Source: Candidatus Latescibacterota bacterium
GTDB taxonomy: Bacteria > Krumholzibacteriota > Krumholzibacteriia > WVZY01
Assembly (NCBI GenBank): GCA_020352495.1
Contig: CP070677.1
Coordinates: 1,200,087-1,248,102, forward strand
DNA length: 48,016 nucleotides
Direction: 5' to 3'
Shown: piece after piece, positions 23,552 to 31,981 of the stretch
Layout: each line of letters begins with the position of its first letter
How positions within the stretch are numbered: position 1 is the first letter of the stretch
The notes under the pieces: model-generated
Told to the model about the DNA's origin: nothing
Database searches by the model: none
What the model saw: the letters and a program-made list of their open reading frames with translations, nothing else
Position numbers and translations under genes: made by a program

Positions 23552-24187
23552 CTACCTTTGCCTGATGTCCGGCCCGTCGGCGGGTATTACGATGTCCGTC
23601 GAGAAAAACACCTCGACGTGGGGGGCATTGCCATACGCATCAAACGAAACCACCGTGGAAAACCCACCGGCCCCGGCGAGGTCGAGGTTGCCCCAATACC
23701 ATCGTCCCTTTCTGAAGTCGATCGAGTAACTCGAGCTGTCGAACGGAGTCTCCGAGAATCGCCTCGAACATTGTTCATTGGCCAGTTCCACCGCCAATTT
23801 CAACGCTTGAGATTCCGAGAGCCGTCCGTCTCGACCGTGGTCATTGGACGGCCCACAACCCGACGCGGCCAAAACCGTCATCAAAACCAAAACGGGAGCC
23901 AATCCCATCCGTCGCACGAGTCGAAATCCGAGATAGACCACAGCACCCCAAAGAAGACTATTCAGGATCATCACCGGCAACAAGAGAGTCTCGCCATCCG
24001 GAGCCACCGCATAAAAAACCGTCAGCAGGGGAAACTCAACAACTTTCAACAAACCAACGACCACGTCGTGACCGCGGGTCGGAAACAGACCCAACAATCC
24101 GCCAGTGTCCAATTCCGCCAACATCAGTCCAACCGTCACGAGCCAGTGCACTCCTGCAACAATAACAACTGCGATGAGTTTCCTCAT
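23552..24187 (-). CDS. membrane protein fused in frame to a lipoprotein-like domain
   Basis: 211 residues. Residues 1-95 have three hydrophobic segments (LIAVVIVAGVHWLVTVGLML; LKVVEFPLLTVFYAV; LLPVMILNSLLWGAVVYLGF). At about 94-111 the sequence RMGLAPVLVLMTVLAASGCG looks exactly like a lipoprotein signal and lipobox. It is followed by a polar domain (LKLAVELANEQCSRRFSETP, then a C-terminal beta region FSTVVSFDAYGNAPHVEVFF). Two ancestral genes may be fused, or the lipoprotein may start internally (ATG within RRMGLAP). No family was recognised. Confidence 0.65.
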   Translation of the reverse strand: MRKLIAVVIVAGVHWLVTVGLMLAELDTGGLLGLFPTRGHDVVVGLLKVVEFPLLTVFYAVAPDGETLLLPVMILNSLLWGAVVYLGFRLVRRMGLAPVLVLMTVLAASGCGPSNDHGRDGRLSESQALKLAVELANEQCSRRFSETPFDSSSYSIDFRKGRWYWGNLDLAGAGGFSTVVSFDAYGNAPHVEVFFSTDIVIPADGPDIRQR

Positions 24188-24295
24188 TTAGCTCCTTACA
24201 ACGCTCTCTCGCCGTTTGCGCTCAGCGGCCGCGCAACGCCATTCCGCCGCGCTTCATACCGTGTGAGGTGGCGGTCCGTCATTGATGTGTCCCGC

Positions 24296-24757
24296 TCAGG
24301 CGAATGTCAACTGGAACCCCGCCAGAGCGGCTACTGACAGGACAGCTCCGCTCCCCAACAGACATCCAGACATCTTGCCAAGCGCCGTCGTGACCGCCTC
24401 ACGTGACTCTTCAAATCCGTGGGAGCGCAACCATTCCGCGATGTGGCCCTCGAAAAAGCCGGCGACCGAATCCGTCAAAGCGTCGCCGACAACACCACCG
24501 GCGATCGCGCCCGCCACACCGAACACGGCGGCTCCCCAAACCGCCAGGATCGCGAGCAATCCCGTATCGATCGAACCAAAGACGATGTCCGGCACTGTTG
24601 CTGAGATCGCTCTCCCACTGGCTCGAACAACAAGCAAAGGAACAACGCTCAAGATCAGAGCCGCCGGCCCAAGAGGCATTTGAAAACGGAGGACTATGAC
24701 ACCACACACCGCCACAAAGAACGTCACAGGGAGTACGATTCCGGCCTTGCGAAGCAT
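24296..24757 (-). CDS. polytopic membrane protein, unknown
   Basis: 153 residues from ATG 24757 (GGAAGGAGAGGCG upstream). Hydrophobic segments: GIVLPVTFFVAVCGVIVLRF, ALILSVVPLLVVRASGR, TGLLAILAVWGAAVFGVAGA (running into a glycine-rich AIAGGVVGDALTD), and the C-terminal CLLGSGAVLSVAALAGFQLT. One loop is polar (GHIAEWLRSHGFEESREAVT). The family was not recognised. Confidence 0.65.
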   Translation of the reverse strand: MLRKAGIVLPVTFFVAVCGVIVLRFQMPLGPAALILSVVPLLVVRASGRAISATVPDIVFGSIDTGLLAILAVWGAAVFGVAGAIAGGVVGDALTDSVAGFFEGHIAEWLRSHGFEESREAVTTALGKMSGCLLGSGAVLSVAALAGFQLTFA

Positions 24758-24908
24758 CGCCTCTCCTTCCTTACCTTCGCCCAACGTCTCGCGTATCGGT
24801 TCCCCCTTGGACCCGCGAGATCCTGCTCACTGGCCACGACAGCGCCAACCCACTCGTTGTTACGCCCGGGTGTGATCGCCCAACTGTCGGCTGCGTTCGC
24901 TGGCTGGG

Positions 24909-25739
24909 CTATCCGCACCCCAGATCTTCGATGGTTTCCAGATCTACCTTGATTTCTTTTTTCACCTTGAGCTTCAGGTAATTCTTCCACAAGTTCTCGA
25001 TCTCTTTTACATCGGATCCAAACATCTCTTTAAAATCCCCGATGCCGTTGAGCCATAGATCATGCAGCGCTTCCGCGCCATGGGTATGCCGGATGAACCC
25101 GATAACACTTGCACCATAAAAGCCCCCGCGGATCTCGCCCAGCGCCGTAGAGTCATCAAAGAACTCTTGCAGCGACGGAAGCTGACCCTGGGACAAGAGG
25201 TGATACGCAATCTCGTCCACCGTGTACTCTCGGCACCACCCGTCGCTGTGAATGGCAATTCCCTCCACCATCCACCTGCTTGTGGTATCGGGAGCCCCCC
25301 ACCCACCCATTGTGAACACATGCGTTATCTCGTGTTTTTCGAAGGAGCGCCACTCAGGATTGAATACAACGAAGACACCGCTCGCGCCCCAGTTTGCGAA
25401 GCCGGATACCGGTTGGCCGACAATCCTTTCCATCTCTTCACGCGATTCGAGATAGAGTACGTTAAGTGGCTTATCGTACCGGGACTCCCCGAGGTATTCC
25501 AGTACTTCGTCGACGGCTGTTGTGACGCTTCGAAGAAGCATCGATCGGTGTTTTTCCGCAAATGAACCCCGTTGGCAGTAAATTCGCACACCCCTTGATT
25601 CGGACGACGCCCAATTGAAGGTCGTGTCCTCGAGCGCACTCTGGACGAGATCGTCTTTTTCTTGGGCCGATATCCCTGACGTAACGATGATCAGAAGCAT
25701 CACCAAGAGAGACACTCGGAACAGAGCTGCTCTTTTCAA
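24909..25739 (-). CDS. secreted peptidase MA-like metallohydrolase
   Basis: 276 residues from TTG 25739 (GAGGAGAAGG four bases upstream; the frame is open to 25892 but there is no better start). Signal peptide LFRVSLLVMLLIIVTSGISA. The peptidase MA fold is clear: VLEYLGESRYDKPLNVLYLE, GASGVFVVFNPEWRSFEKHE, and the zinc motif His136-Glu137-Ile-Thr-His140. The third ligand Glu159 is in SRWMVEGIAIHSD. It has the same domain type as the N-terminal part of the large outer-membrane protein at 42984-46268. It probably acts in the periplasm; substrate unknown. Confidence 0.8.
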   Translation of the reverse strand: MKRAALFRVSLLVMLLIIVTSGISAQEKDDLVQSALEDTTFNWASSESRGVRIYCQRGSFAEKHRSMLLRSVTTAVDEVLEYLGESRYDKPLNVLYLESREEMERIVGQPVSGFANWGASGVFVVFNPEWRSFEKHEITHVFTMGGWGAPDTTSRWMVEGIAIHSDGWCREYTVDEIAYHLLSQGQLPSLQEFFDDSTALGEIRGGFYGASVIGFIRHTHGAEALHDLWLNGIGDFKEMFGSDVKEIENLWKNYLKLKVKKEIKVDLETIEDLGCG

Positions 25740-25810
25740 CCGACCTTCTCCTCGATTCCGATAATGTTCACAACCTGACGTCGAAGCCGATCGGCGGCGT
25801 ACAAAACCGA

Positions 25811-26020
25811 TCACGGCGAATCGGCCTTTCGCGAATAGAACGTGGCAAATGGTTTGACGGCGCAAAGGACCGCAAGCAGGACAAACCACCAAATGTTCAA
25901 TTCCATTATTTGAGGTACGAGCTTCACAATGGCAAGAGCGAAAAAAATCGCCGCCGCTTGAGCGAGCTTTATATCGAGAATTCCAAGCCCTCTTGCACGT
26001 CTGTCAAAGAAATCCCACAT
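25811..26020 (-). CDS. small two-helix membrane protein
   Basis: 69 residues from ATG 26020 (GGAGG and GAGAG upstream). The first helix is about 19-37 (LAQAAAIFFALAIVKLVPQI) and the second about 42-58 (NIWWFVLLAVLCAVKPFATF), with the N-terminal MWDFFDRRARG charged. No family was recognised. It begins about 50 bases after a probable terminator. Confidence 0.68.
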   Translation of the reverse strand: MWDFFDRRARGLGILDIKLAQAAAIFFALAIVKLVPQIMELNIWWFVLLAVLCAVKPFATFYSRKADSP

Positions 26021-26066
26021 GGCTATCTCTCACCTCCATGCCCTCTCCAAGACATGACATGTGTAT

Positions 26067-26107
26067 AAAAAACCCAAATCAAACCCCTCTAGTGGCCGGT
26101 GGGGTTT
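26067..26107 (-). terminator. rho-independent terminator downstream of the GNAT gene
   Basis: On the minus strand AAACCCC (26107-26101) pairs with GGGGTTT (26087-26081) across a 13-base loop; the sequence continues GATTTGGGTTTTTT. The stem is AT-flanked and the T-run starts eight bases after it, so strength is moderate. It would end the transcript of Cdd1-like and GNAT. Confidence 0.55.
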
Positions 26108-26193
26108 TTGGCGTGCACCACCCAACCCACCCGCATCAGCTGCATTCGCCCGGTGGGTAGAGACGCTCCAAAACGGCCCTAGAGTAGCTCAAC

Positions 26194-26706
26194 CTACATT
26201 CCCTGATCAAATTCGTCTCTATATTTGGCCACACCCGACACACCGGCCATGGCGGATCTATCGAGAATACGAATCATGAAAGCTTCGTCCGGCACACCAC
26301 TCCATTGACATCTTATGTCGTAACCTGACGCCCGTTCGAATCCAAACCGAGGGTAATACTCCGGATGCCCGAGTACGATCACAAATGGACACGAGCGTTC
26401 ACGGAGCGCCTTCAGCCCGAACTCCACTAGAGCTGACCCCACACCCTGTCGCTGGTATTCGGGCAACACGGCCATGGGTGCCAATCCCATTCCCTCGACC
26501 ACACCACCGGTCCTTTCAACCGTTACCGGGCTGAACAGGATGTGCCCAACGATCGAATCCCCGCGTGTCGCGACCAGCGATACCAGGTCCGAACACGAGT
26601 CGCGAAGTTGATCCACAATGTCCGCCTCCACGGGCTGACCAAACGCCCTCTCGTTGACCTCTCTCACTGCCGCTTTGTCCCCGAGTTTCTCGCGTCGGAT
26701 CGTCAT
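26194..26706 (-). CDS. GNAT-family N-acetyltransferase (YhbS-like)
   Basis: 170 residues from ATG 26706. Motif A is GLAPMAVLPEYQRQGVGSAL (Q-R-Q-G-V-G), then VEFGLKALRERSCPFVIVLG, HPEYYPRFGFERASGYDIRC, and AFMIRILDRSAMAGVSG. The LGHPEYYPRFGF block is the mark of the YhbS branch of acetyltransferases. Substrate unknown. It follows the interrupted Cdd1-like gene by about 45 bases and ends before a terminator. Confidence 0.86.
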   Translation of the reverse strand: MTIRREKLGDKAAVREVNERAFGQPVEADIVDQLRDSCSDLVSLVATRGDSIVGHILFSPVTVERTGGVVEGMGLAPMAVLPEYQRQGVGSALVEFGLKALRERSCPFVIVLGHPEYYPRFGFERASGYDIRCQWSGVPDEAFMIRILDRSAMAGVSGVAKYRDEFDQGM

Positions 26707-26752
26707 CATTCCACCCCCAAATCCCGAAACCATAATATTGAAAACAACTTAT

Positions 26753-27019
26753 TTAGACAGTTCTATCCTTCCACTTCCACCATCGTAATAGCTCTGGGTC
26801 CGGTGATTCGGTGCTCGCGGAGTAGACAGCGCACCGAAACGCGTAAAGTACGCATCAATCTATCTTTTGATGCCTGAGCTCACAGAGATCGCCAAACATC
26901 TTCTCGGGATCCTGGCATCGCAAGTCCGCCGGTTCCCGGAAGCCAAGGTCCCGCAGGTCCTTCGCCAAACTCGGACCGATGCCCGGGAGAACCTCGAGAG
27001 GGTTGGAGGGTTTGCGCAT
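26753..27019 (-). CDS. Cdd1-like helix-hairpin-helix protein interrupted by one in-frame UGA
   Basis: 89 codons in one frame from ATG 27019 (GGAGG six bases upstream), broken only by TGA at 26857-26855. Before it: LEVLPGIGPSLAKDLRDLGF, then REPADLRCQDPEKMFGDLCE, then LRHQKID. After it: CVLYAFRCAVYSASTESPDP, then ELLRWWKWKDRTV. Known: Cdd1 ('pathogenicity locus') proteins have an intact -DRCVLYxFRCAVYxA- end; the UGA sits in the Arg position, so CGA-to-TGA is the simplest cause. A selenocysteine reading is possible but weaker: an eight-base stem begins 17 bases after UGA with a loop (UGUCUACUCC) meeting only relaxed SECIS rules. The function of the family is unclear; the HhH motif suggests DNA binding. 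Confidence 0.7.
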
Positions 27020-27133
27020 TTTCGACCTCCACGTCATGAGTCACACCCTGCCGGTTCGCACATCAATCGCGCACGAGATGCCCAAACTCTCGGATGGGAG
27101 CGCCGCGTGCCATAGGTTGCCGATCGCCCCTGT

Positions 27134-27631
27134 TCAAGGACTGTTCGGTTTCGCATTCGACACTTCACCAACGCGATACCAGCGGCCGTCTTTTTTTTCG
27201 TAAAGCTCGATCCAAGCCCATACGGAGTCGATTCTCAACGATTCATCATCGCTGTTGGTACGACTGCCGGCGATTTCCACCTGCGCGATCAGCCACCCCA
27301 GCGTACCGTCCTTTGACACGCGCACAATCGGTTGAATCAGGTCCCGGTACTCTTCGAATTCGGTGCTTTTGAGATATTGCTCGAATACGGGGACGCGTTC
27401 TTTCTTGGTCTGATATGTCACCTCACCGCGGCTGACTACGATGATTTGGTCGGACTCCGGCGCGAGTAGTCGATCGACATCATGGTTTTTGTGGGCGTCG
27501 AGGAGCTCTTTGTGGATTCTCAGAATCGCCTCGGCGTCCCGATTCGAGTTGCGATCATCATTAGTGCCAAACACCACCGAACCAATTGCCAGGGCGATCC
27601 CCAATACCACTATTATCGCAATTTTTTTCAT
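27134..27631 (-). CDS. secreted NTF2-like (SnoaL/DUF4440-type) protein
   Basis: 165 residues with an N-terminal signal or anchor (MKKIAIIVVLGIALAIGSVV). The fold follows the NTF2-like pattern: AILRIHKELLDAHKNHDVDR then LLAPESDQIIVVSRGEV, the middle FEQYLKSTEFEEYRDLIQPI, and final strands LGWLIAQVEIAGSRTN and WAWIELYEKKDGRWYRVGEV. Such proteins bind or process small molecules; none is indicated. The start is ATG 27631. Confidence 0.8.
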   Translation of the reverse strand: MKKIAIIVVLGIALAIGSVVFGTNDDRNSNRDAEAILRIHKELLDAHKNHDVDRLLAPESDQIIVVSRGEVTYQTKKERVPVFEQYLKSTEFEEYRDLIQPIVRVSKDGTLGWLIAQVEIAGSRTNSDDESLRIDSVWAWIELYEKKDGRWYRVGEVSNAKPNSP

Positions 27632-27889
27632 TCTCTCGTCTCCTGTTAACTGCGAGATTAGTCTACACCGTCACCAACTGAGAGTCAATCCGACACGAAG
27701 TCAATTGACAACACGGAAGCACAAGACACCGTCCGAATCGTTCTTGCAGTATGAAAAGAAAAAACGGCCATGACCTCTGTTTTCGCCCGACGCTCACACT
27801 CATCATGCAAACGGTGGCGAACACAGCGACCATGGCCGAAAGGATAGATTTCAAGACGGCGTCCCAACACACCGCCTACCCACGCGTTC

Positions 27890-28738
27890 CTAGTAGGAGT
27901 AGAAACCCTGGCCCGTCTTTCTTCCCAGACGTCCCGCCGACACCATTTTCTTTAACAATGGGCACGGTCTGTACTTGGTGTCGCCCAAATCGCGGTGCAG
28001 GACGTCCATGATGTCGAGACATACATCGAGACCGATGAGATCGGCAAGCGTCAATGGTCCCATCGGATGAGCCATTCCGAGCTTCATCACTTCGTCGATT
28101 GCCTCGGCGGTGGCGACCCCCTCCATCAGACAGTAGACCGCTTCGTTGATCATCGGCATCAAGATGCGATTCGAGACAAATCCCGGATAGTCGTTGACCT
28201 CGACGGGGGTCTTTCCGAGCTTTTTACACAGCTCAACAACCGTGGAGGCCGTCGCGTCATCGGTCTGCAACCCTCGGATGATCTCAACGAGTTTCATGAC
28301 TGGCACCGGGTTCATGAAGTGCATGCCTATGAACCGTGACGGATTCTCAACGGATGCGGCAAGAAGGGTCACCGAAATCGACGACGTGTTCGTGGCCAGA
28401 ATCGTGTTTTTGTCGACGAGAGCGTTCACCTTTTTCCACATATCCTGCTTGACGCTTACGTCTTCGAAAATCGCTTCGATCACGATATCGGCACCTTTGA
28501 CGTTTTCAACACCCGCCGATGTCTGGATTCGGCCAAGGATAGCGTTCTTATCATCGGCGGAGATGATCTCTTTCTTGATGAGGCGATCGAGACTCTTTCC
28601 GATCACGGCCATCGCCCGTTCGAGATACTCGTCTTTAATGTCGATCAGCTTGACGTCAAAACCGGACTGCGCGAAGACCTGCGCAATCCCATTTCCCATG
28701 GTTCCGGCGCCCAATACGGCAACGCTTTTCACTTCCAT
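27890..28738 (-). CDS. hbd: 3-hydroxybutyryl-CoA dehydrogenase
   Basis: 282 residues, the normal length, from ATG 28738 (AAGGAGAGACTAAA). It oxidises 3-hydroxyacyl-CoA with NAD(P)+ or works in reverse in butyrate or polyhydroxybutyrate routes; cytoplasmic. Visible: Rossmann loop [26 protein letters not shown], catalytic His in [20 protein letters not shown], Asn in [20 protein letters not shown], and the C-terminal domain motif [18 protein letters not shown]. It closes the acyl-CoA cluster but is separated from thiolase by a terminator at 28921-28949, so it may have its own promoter. Confidence 0.93.
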   Translation of the reverse strand: MEVKSVAVLGAGTMGNGIAQVFAQSGFDVKLIDIKDEYLERAMAVIGKSLDRLIKKEIISADDKNAILGRIQTSAGVENVKGADIVIEAIFEDVSVKQDMWKKVNALVDKNTILATNTSSISVTLLAASVENPSRFIGMHFMNPVPVMKLVEIIRGLQTDDATASTVVELCKKLGKTPVEVNDYPGFVSNRILMPMINEAVYCLMEGVATAEAIDEVMKLGMAHPMGPLTLADLIGLDVCLDIMDVLHRDLGDTKYRPCPLLKKMVSAGRLGRKTGQGFYSY

Positions 28739-28920
28739 TTTAGTCTCTCCTTCTGTGGTTCGGCATTCTCCGACACGGACCAGTTTCGGCAAAAACGACA
28801 CGGCTATACGCGGCGGCAGGTTGGTGGATCCGATCAACAAAAAGCCGCCTGTCGAGCCCCACTCAAGAAATCGACAAAAGGTATCGCAGTGAGGAATAAT
28901 GAGACCCGATCAACATGGTC

Positions 28921-28949
28921 AAAAAAGCGGGCCCGTTTGGCGAGCCCGC
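28921..28949 (-). terminator. rho-independent terminator after thiolase
   Basis: Minus strand: stem GCGGGC (28949-28944) with GCCCGC (28932-28927), an eleven-base loop containing a further CG/CG pair, then TTTTTT at 28926-28921. The stem is also preceded by a T-run on the same strand (A-rich on the other). It lies 18 bases after the thiolase stop. Confidence 0.75.
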
Positions 28950-28967
28950 ACAAAAAACAAATCTCCG

Positions 28968-30146
28968 TCAGATGGAAACGCTCATCGCCACGGCGTTTCC
29001 GCCACCCAGGCAAAGAGACGCCAGACCTTTTTTGGCATCTCGTTTTTTCATCGCATGGAGCAGTGTCACGAGAATCCTCGCACCCGAGCATCCGATCGGA
29101 TGCCCGATCGCCACGGCGCCGCCGTTGACGTTGATGCGATCCTTGGGGATCTCGAGTTCGTTCGAAACGGCGATCGCTTGGACGGAAAACGCTTCGTTGA
29201 GTTCGACAAGATCGAAATCGGTGATTTTTTCACCCGTTTTGTTGAGTAGATTTCCCACGGCTTTGACCGGCGCCATCATAACCCACTCGGGCTCCATACC
29301 ACCGACGTCGTACGCGTCGATATACGCCAAGATCGGAAGCCCCAGTTCTTTCGCTCTCGATTCGGATGCGACCAGTACCGCGGCGGCGCCGTCATTGATC
29401 GATGACGCGTTGCCCGGTGTTACCGATCCGTCCTTCTTGAATGCGGGCTTGAGCTTCGCCAGTCTCTCGAGCGTCGTTTCTTTTCGAGGACCCTCGTCGG
29501 TGTCGATGACGACGGGGTCGCCTTTTCGCTGGGGTACGGACACGGGCACGATCTCATCCTTGAAGTCTCCTCGTTCCTGCGCCGCCAGGGCTTTCTGATG
29601 ACTTCCGTACGCGTATTCGTCCTGAGCCTCGCGTGGAATCTTATATTTGTCTGCGACCAGCTCACCGGTGTTCCCCATATGGAAATCGTTGTAAATATCC
29701 CACAACCCATCATTCACCATTGAGTCAACCACCTTACCATGTCCGAGACGGTAGCCGTCACGAGCCTGGAAAAGGAGATAGGGAGCGCGTCTCATGGTTT
29801 CCATACCCCCGGCGATGATCATCTTGGCATCTCCGAGCTTGATAGCCTGTGCAGCCAACACGATTGACTTGAGCCCCGAACCGCAGACTTTGTTGACCGT
29901 CATCGCGGCTTTCTCAGGCGGGATGCCACCCCATATAGCGGCTTGACGTGCCGGGTTTTGTCCCTGCCCGGCCTGGATGACGTTCCCCATTATGACTTCG
30001 TCGATCTCGTTTGGATCGACTTTTGTCTGTGCCAGAATATCCTTAACAACCTCCGCACCTAGCTTCGATGCCGGGATGCTTGCCAAACCACCCTGAAACC
30101 GACCGACAGCGGTACGGCGCGCCGCTACAATGACGGGTTTCTCCAT
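28968..30146 (-). CDS. acetyl-CoA C-acetyltransferase (thiolase)
   Basis: 392 residues from ATG 30146 (GAAGGAGCG upstream). It condenses two acetyl-CoA or cleaves 3-ketoacyl-CoA; cytoplasmic, homotetramer in the family. Catalytic residues are in place: Cys88 in MTVNKVCGSGLKSIV, His349 in GGAVAIGHPIGCSGARI, and Cys379 in ASLCLGGGNAVAMSV. The length and the GHPIGCSGAR form fit the biosynthetic/degradative type II enzymes (AtoB/ThlA-like). It lies 84 bases after acyl-CoA dehydrogenase and is followed by a terminator. Confidence 0.93.
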   Translation of the reverse strand: MEKPVIVAARRTAVGRFQGGLASIPASKLGAEVVKDILAQTKVDPNEIDEVIMGNVIQAGQGQNPARQAAIWGGIPPEKAAMTVNKVCGSGLKSIVLAAQAIKLGDAKMIIAGGMETMRRAPYLLFQARDGYRLGHGKVVDSMVNDGLWDIYNDFHMGNTGELVADKYKIPREAQDEYAYGSHQKALAAQERGDFKDEIVPVSVPQRKGDPVVIDTDEGPRKETTLERLAKLKPAFKKDGSVTPGNASSINDGAAAVLVASESRAKELGLPILAYIDAYDVGGMEPEWVMMAPVKAVGNLLNKTGEKITDFDLVELNEAFSVQAIAVSNELEIPKDRINVNGGAVAIGHPIGCSGARILVTLLHAMKKRDAKKGLASLCLGGGNAVAMSVSI

Positions 30147-30230
30147 AATTCGCTCCTTCCTCAAACGACAGATTTCCGTTCAATAATCGCCCGACTGAAT
30201 AGCTCTATCCCTAACCGAACAGAAAGAAGG

Positions 30231-31376
30231 TCAAGACTTCAAAAGTTGGCGCGCGATGATGTGACGCTGGATCTCGCTGGTTCCTTCTCCGATCTCGCAC
30301 ACCTTGACATCGCGGTACATCCGCTCTACCGGGTACTCTTTTGTGTAACCATAGCCACCGTGAATTTGAAGCGCCTTGTCGCAGGTACGCGTGGCCATCT
30401 CTGACGCAAACAACTTCGCCATCGAACCTTCGACGACGTAGGGCATCCCCGCGTCACGAAGCCTGCTCGCGTGGTAAACCAACAGACGCGCAGCAAGAAT
30501 CTCGGTCGCCATCGTCGCGAGCATATGTTGGATGGACTGGAACTTGGAGAGCGTCTTCCCAAACTGTTTTCGATCCTTCGAATACTGAAGCGCTTCCTCG
30601 TATGCCCCCTGTGCGATTCCCACGGCCATCGCCCCGATCGAAATCCGCCCTCCATAGAGCGTCTTCATAAACGTGCCAAACCCACCACCACCCGCTCCGA
30701 GCAGATTCTCCTTTGGCACTTCGCACTCCTCGAAAACGATTTCGGCAGTGCAGGATGCGCGGCAACCCAGTTTGTTCTCGATCGTCCCCACCTTGAACCC
30801 TGGGTAATCGTTTTCGATAATGAACGCGCTGATTCCGTCCGCCCCTTTGTCTGGATCGGTTATCGCCGTGGCAACGAGATAACGGGCCAACCCCCCGTTC
30901 GTGACATAGATCTTCGTGCCCGTCAGAACGTACTTGTCCCCCTTGAGCACGGCCCGCGTCTTGATGCCTGCGGCATCGCTTCCCGCCTCCGGCTCCGTCA
31001 GACAAAACGCACCGATCGCCTCGCCGGATGCGAGTCCGGGGAGGTATTTCCTCTTCTGATCCTCCGATCCTGCCATGAGGATCGGCACTTGAGCGAGAGA
31101 GTTGTGCGCGGCAACCGAGAGCCCCGTCGACGCACACACCCGAGAGAGCTCCTCGATGACAATCGAATAACAGACGGTGTCCGTTCCCGCCCCACCATAT
31201 TCAGTTGGGACCACGAGTCCCGTAAACCCAACCTCACCCATCTTCTTGAACATCTCGGCGGGATATTCGCCTTTGACATCGATATCATGGGCAATGGGCT
31301 TGAGTTCGGACTCGGCAAACTTCCGCGCCATGTCCCGAATCATCTCTTGTTCTTCGGTGAGCTCCAGCTCTCGCAT
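30231..31376 (-). CDS. short-chain acyl-CoA dehydrogenase
   Basis: 381 residues from ATG 31376 (GGGAGG six bases upstream). FAD enzyme oxidising acyl-CoA to enoyl-CoA; electrons normally go to an ETF, not encoded here. Features: [20 protein letters not shown], the FAD motif [80 protein letters not shown], and the catalytic Glu364 in [11 protein letters not shown]. That Glu position marks the butyryl/short- and medium-chain group. It lies between the B12 subunit gene and thiolase. Confidence 0.93.
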   Translation of the reverse strand: MRELELTEEQEMIRDMARKFAESELKPIAHDIDVKGEYPAEMFKKMGEVGFTGLVVPTEYGGAGTDTVCYSIVIEELSRVCASTGLSVAAHNSLAQVPILMAGSEDQKRKYLPGLASGEAIGAFCLTEPEAGSDAAGIKTRAVLKGDKYVLTGTKIYVTNGGLARYLVATAITDPDKGADGISAFIIENDYPGFKVGTIENKLGCRASCTAEIVFEECEVPKENLLGAGGGGFGTFMKTLYGGRISIGAMAVGIAQGAYEEALQYSKDRKQFGKTLSKFQSIQHMLATMATEILAARLLVYHASRLRDAGMPYVVEGSMAKLFASEMATRTCDKALQIHGGYGYTKEYPVERMYRDVKVCEIGEGTSEIQRHIIARQLLKS

Positions 31377-31488
31377 TCTCGGCCTCCCGTCTGCAAAAAC
31401 GTCGGTATGTGTGTCTGATCGATATCGGCAGTCCGTGTTATTCGACAATCTTCCAAACGCACTATCGGAAGCTCAATCGACACCCGTT

Positions 31489-31908
31489 CTAGCCGGTCTT
31501 TTTCTTGGAAGTGTTCTCTTCGAATAGATTCCGAATGAACTTGGCAATCTCGCGCGTGTCCGTACCCGGCCCAAAGACCTCGCGGACCCCAAGATCCTTT
31601 AGTGGCCCGACATCCTGATCGGGAATAATCCCGCCGCCGATGAGCGGCACATCCGCAAGGTCGTTCTCCTCCATGAGGGAGCGGACCCGTTTGAACAGGG
31701 TCATATGGGCCCCCGACAGAATACTGAGCGCGATCACGTCGGCATCCTCCTGGATCGCCGCCTCGACGATCATCTCGGGGGTCTGGTGAAGACCCGTGTA
31801 TATAACTTCCATACCGGCGTCCCTAAGCGCGTTGGCCACAACTTTCGCTCCTCGGTCATGACCGTCCAACCCGGGTTTGGCCACCAAAACTTTGATGGGC
31901 TTTTTCAT
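31489..31908 (-). CDS. methylmalonyl-CoA mutase, cobalamin-binding small subunit
   Basis: 139 residues from ATG 31908 (GGGAGG five bases upstream). The B12 motif DxHxxG is [20 protein letters not shown] (Asp-Gly-His-Asp-Arg-Gly), with the supporting SILSGAH and GGGIIPDQD turns; His in DGHDRG supplies the axial cobalt ligand. The protein is the C-terminal B12 domain as a separate chain, the arrangement of archaeal and some bacterial mutases. It pairs with the 554-residue catalytic chain just upstream and with the MeaB chaperone. Confidence 0.93.
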   Translation of the reverse strand: MKKPIKVLVAKPGLDGHDRGAKVVANALRDAGMEVIYTGLHQTPEMIVEAAIQEDADVIALSILSGAHMTLFKRVRSLMEENDLADVPLIGGGIIPDQDVGPLKDLGVREVFGPGTDTREIAKFIRNLFEENTSKKKTG

Positions 31909-31981
31909 CAAAACCTCCCGTGACAAAGAGGTCGGTCGCGAACCCTGGTACGAGTTCGTCTGGCCTCATCCAGCCGGAAAA

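Noticed and set aside
2736..27019. UGA reassigned as a sense codon throughout the genome
   Set aside because: TGA is the normal stop of intact genes here (for example gatB, deformylase, bTHX), so the two in-frame UGAs need local explanations.
27663..27872. A 69-codon hydrophobic frame in the gap before hbd
   Set aside because: No ribosome site, unlikely composition after residue 35, and an equally long competing frame. The gap 27632-27889 otherwise shows nothing.
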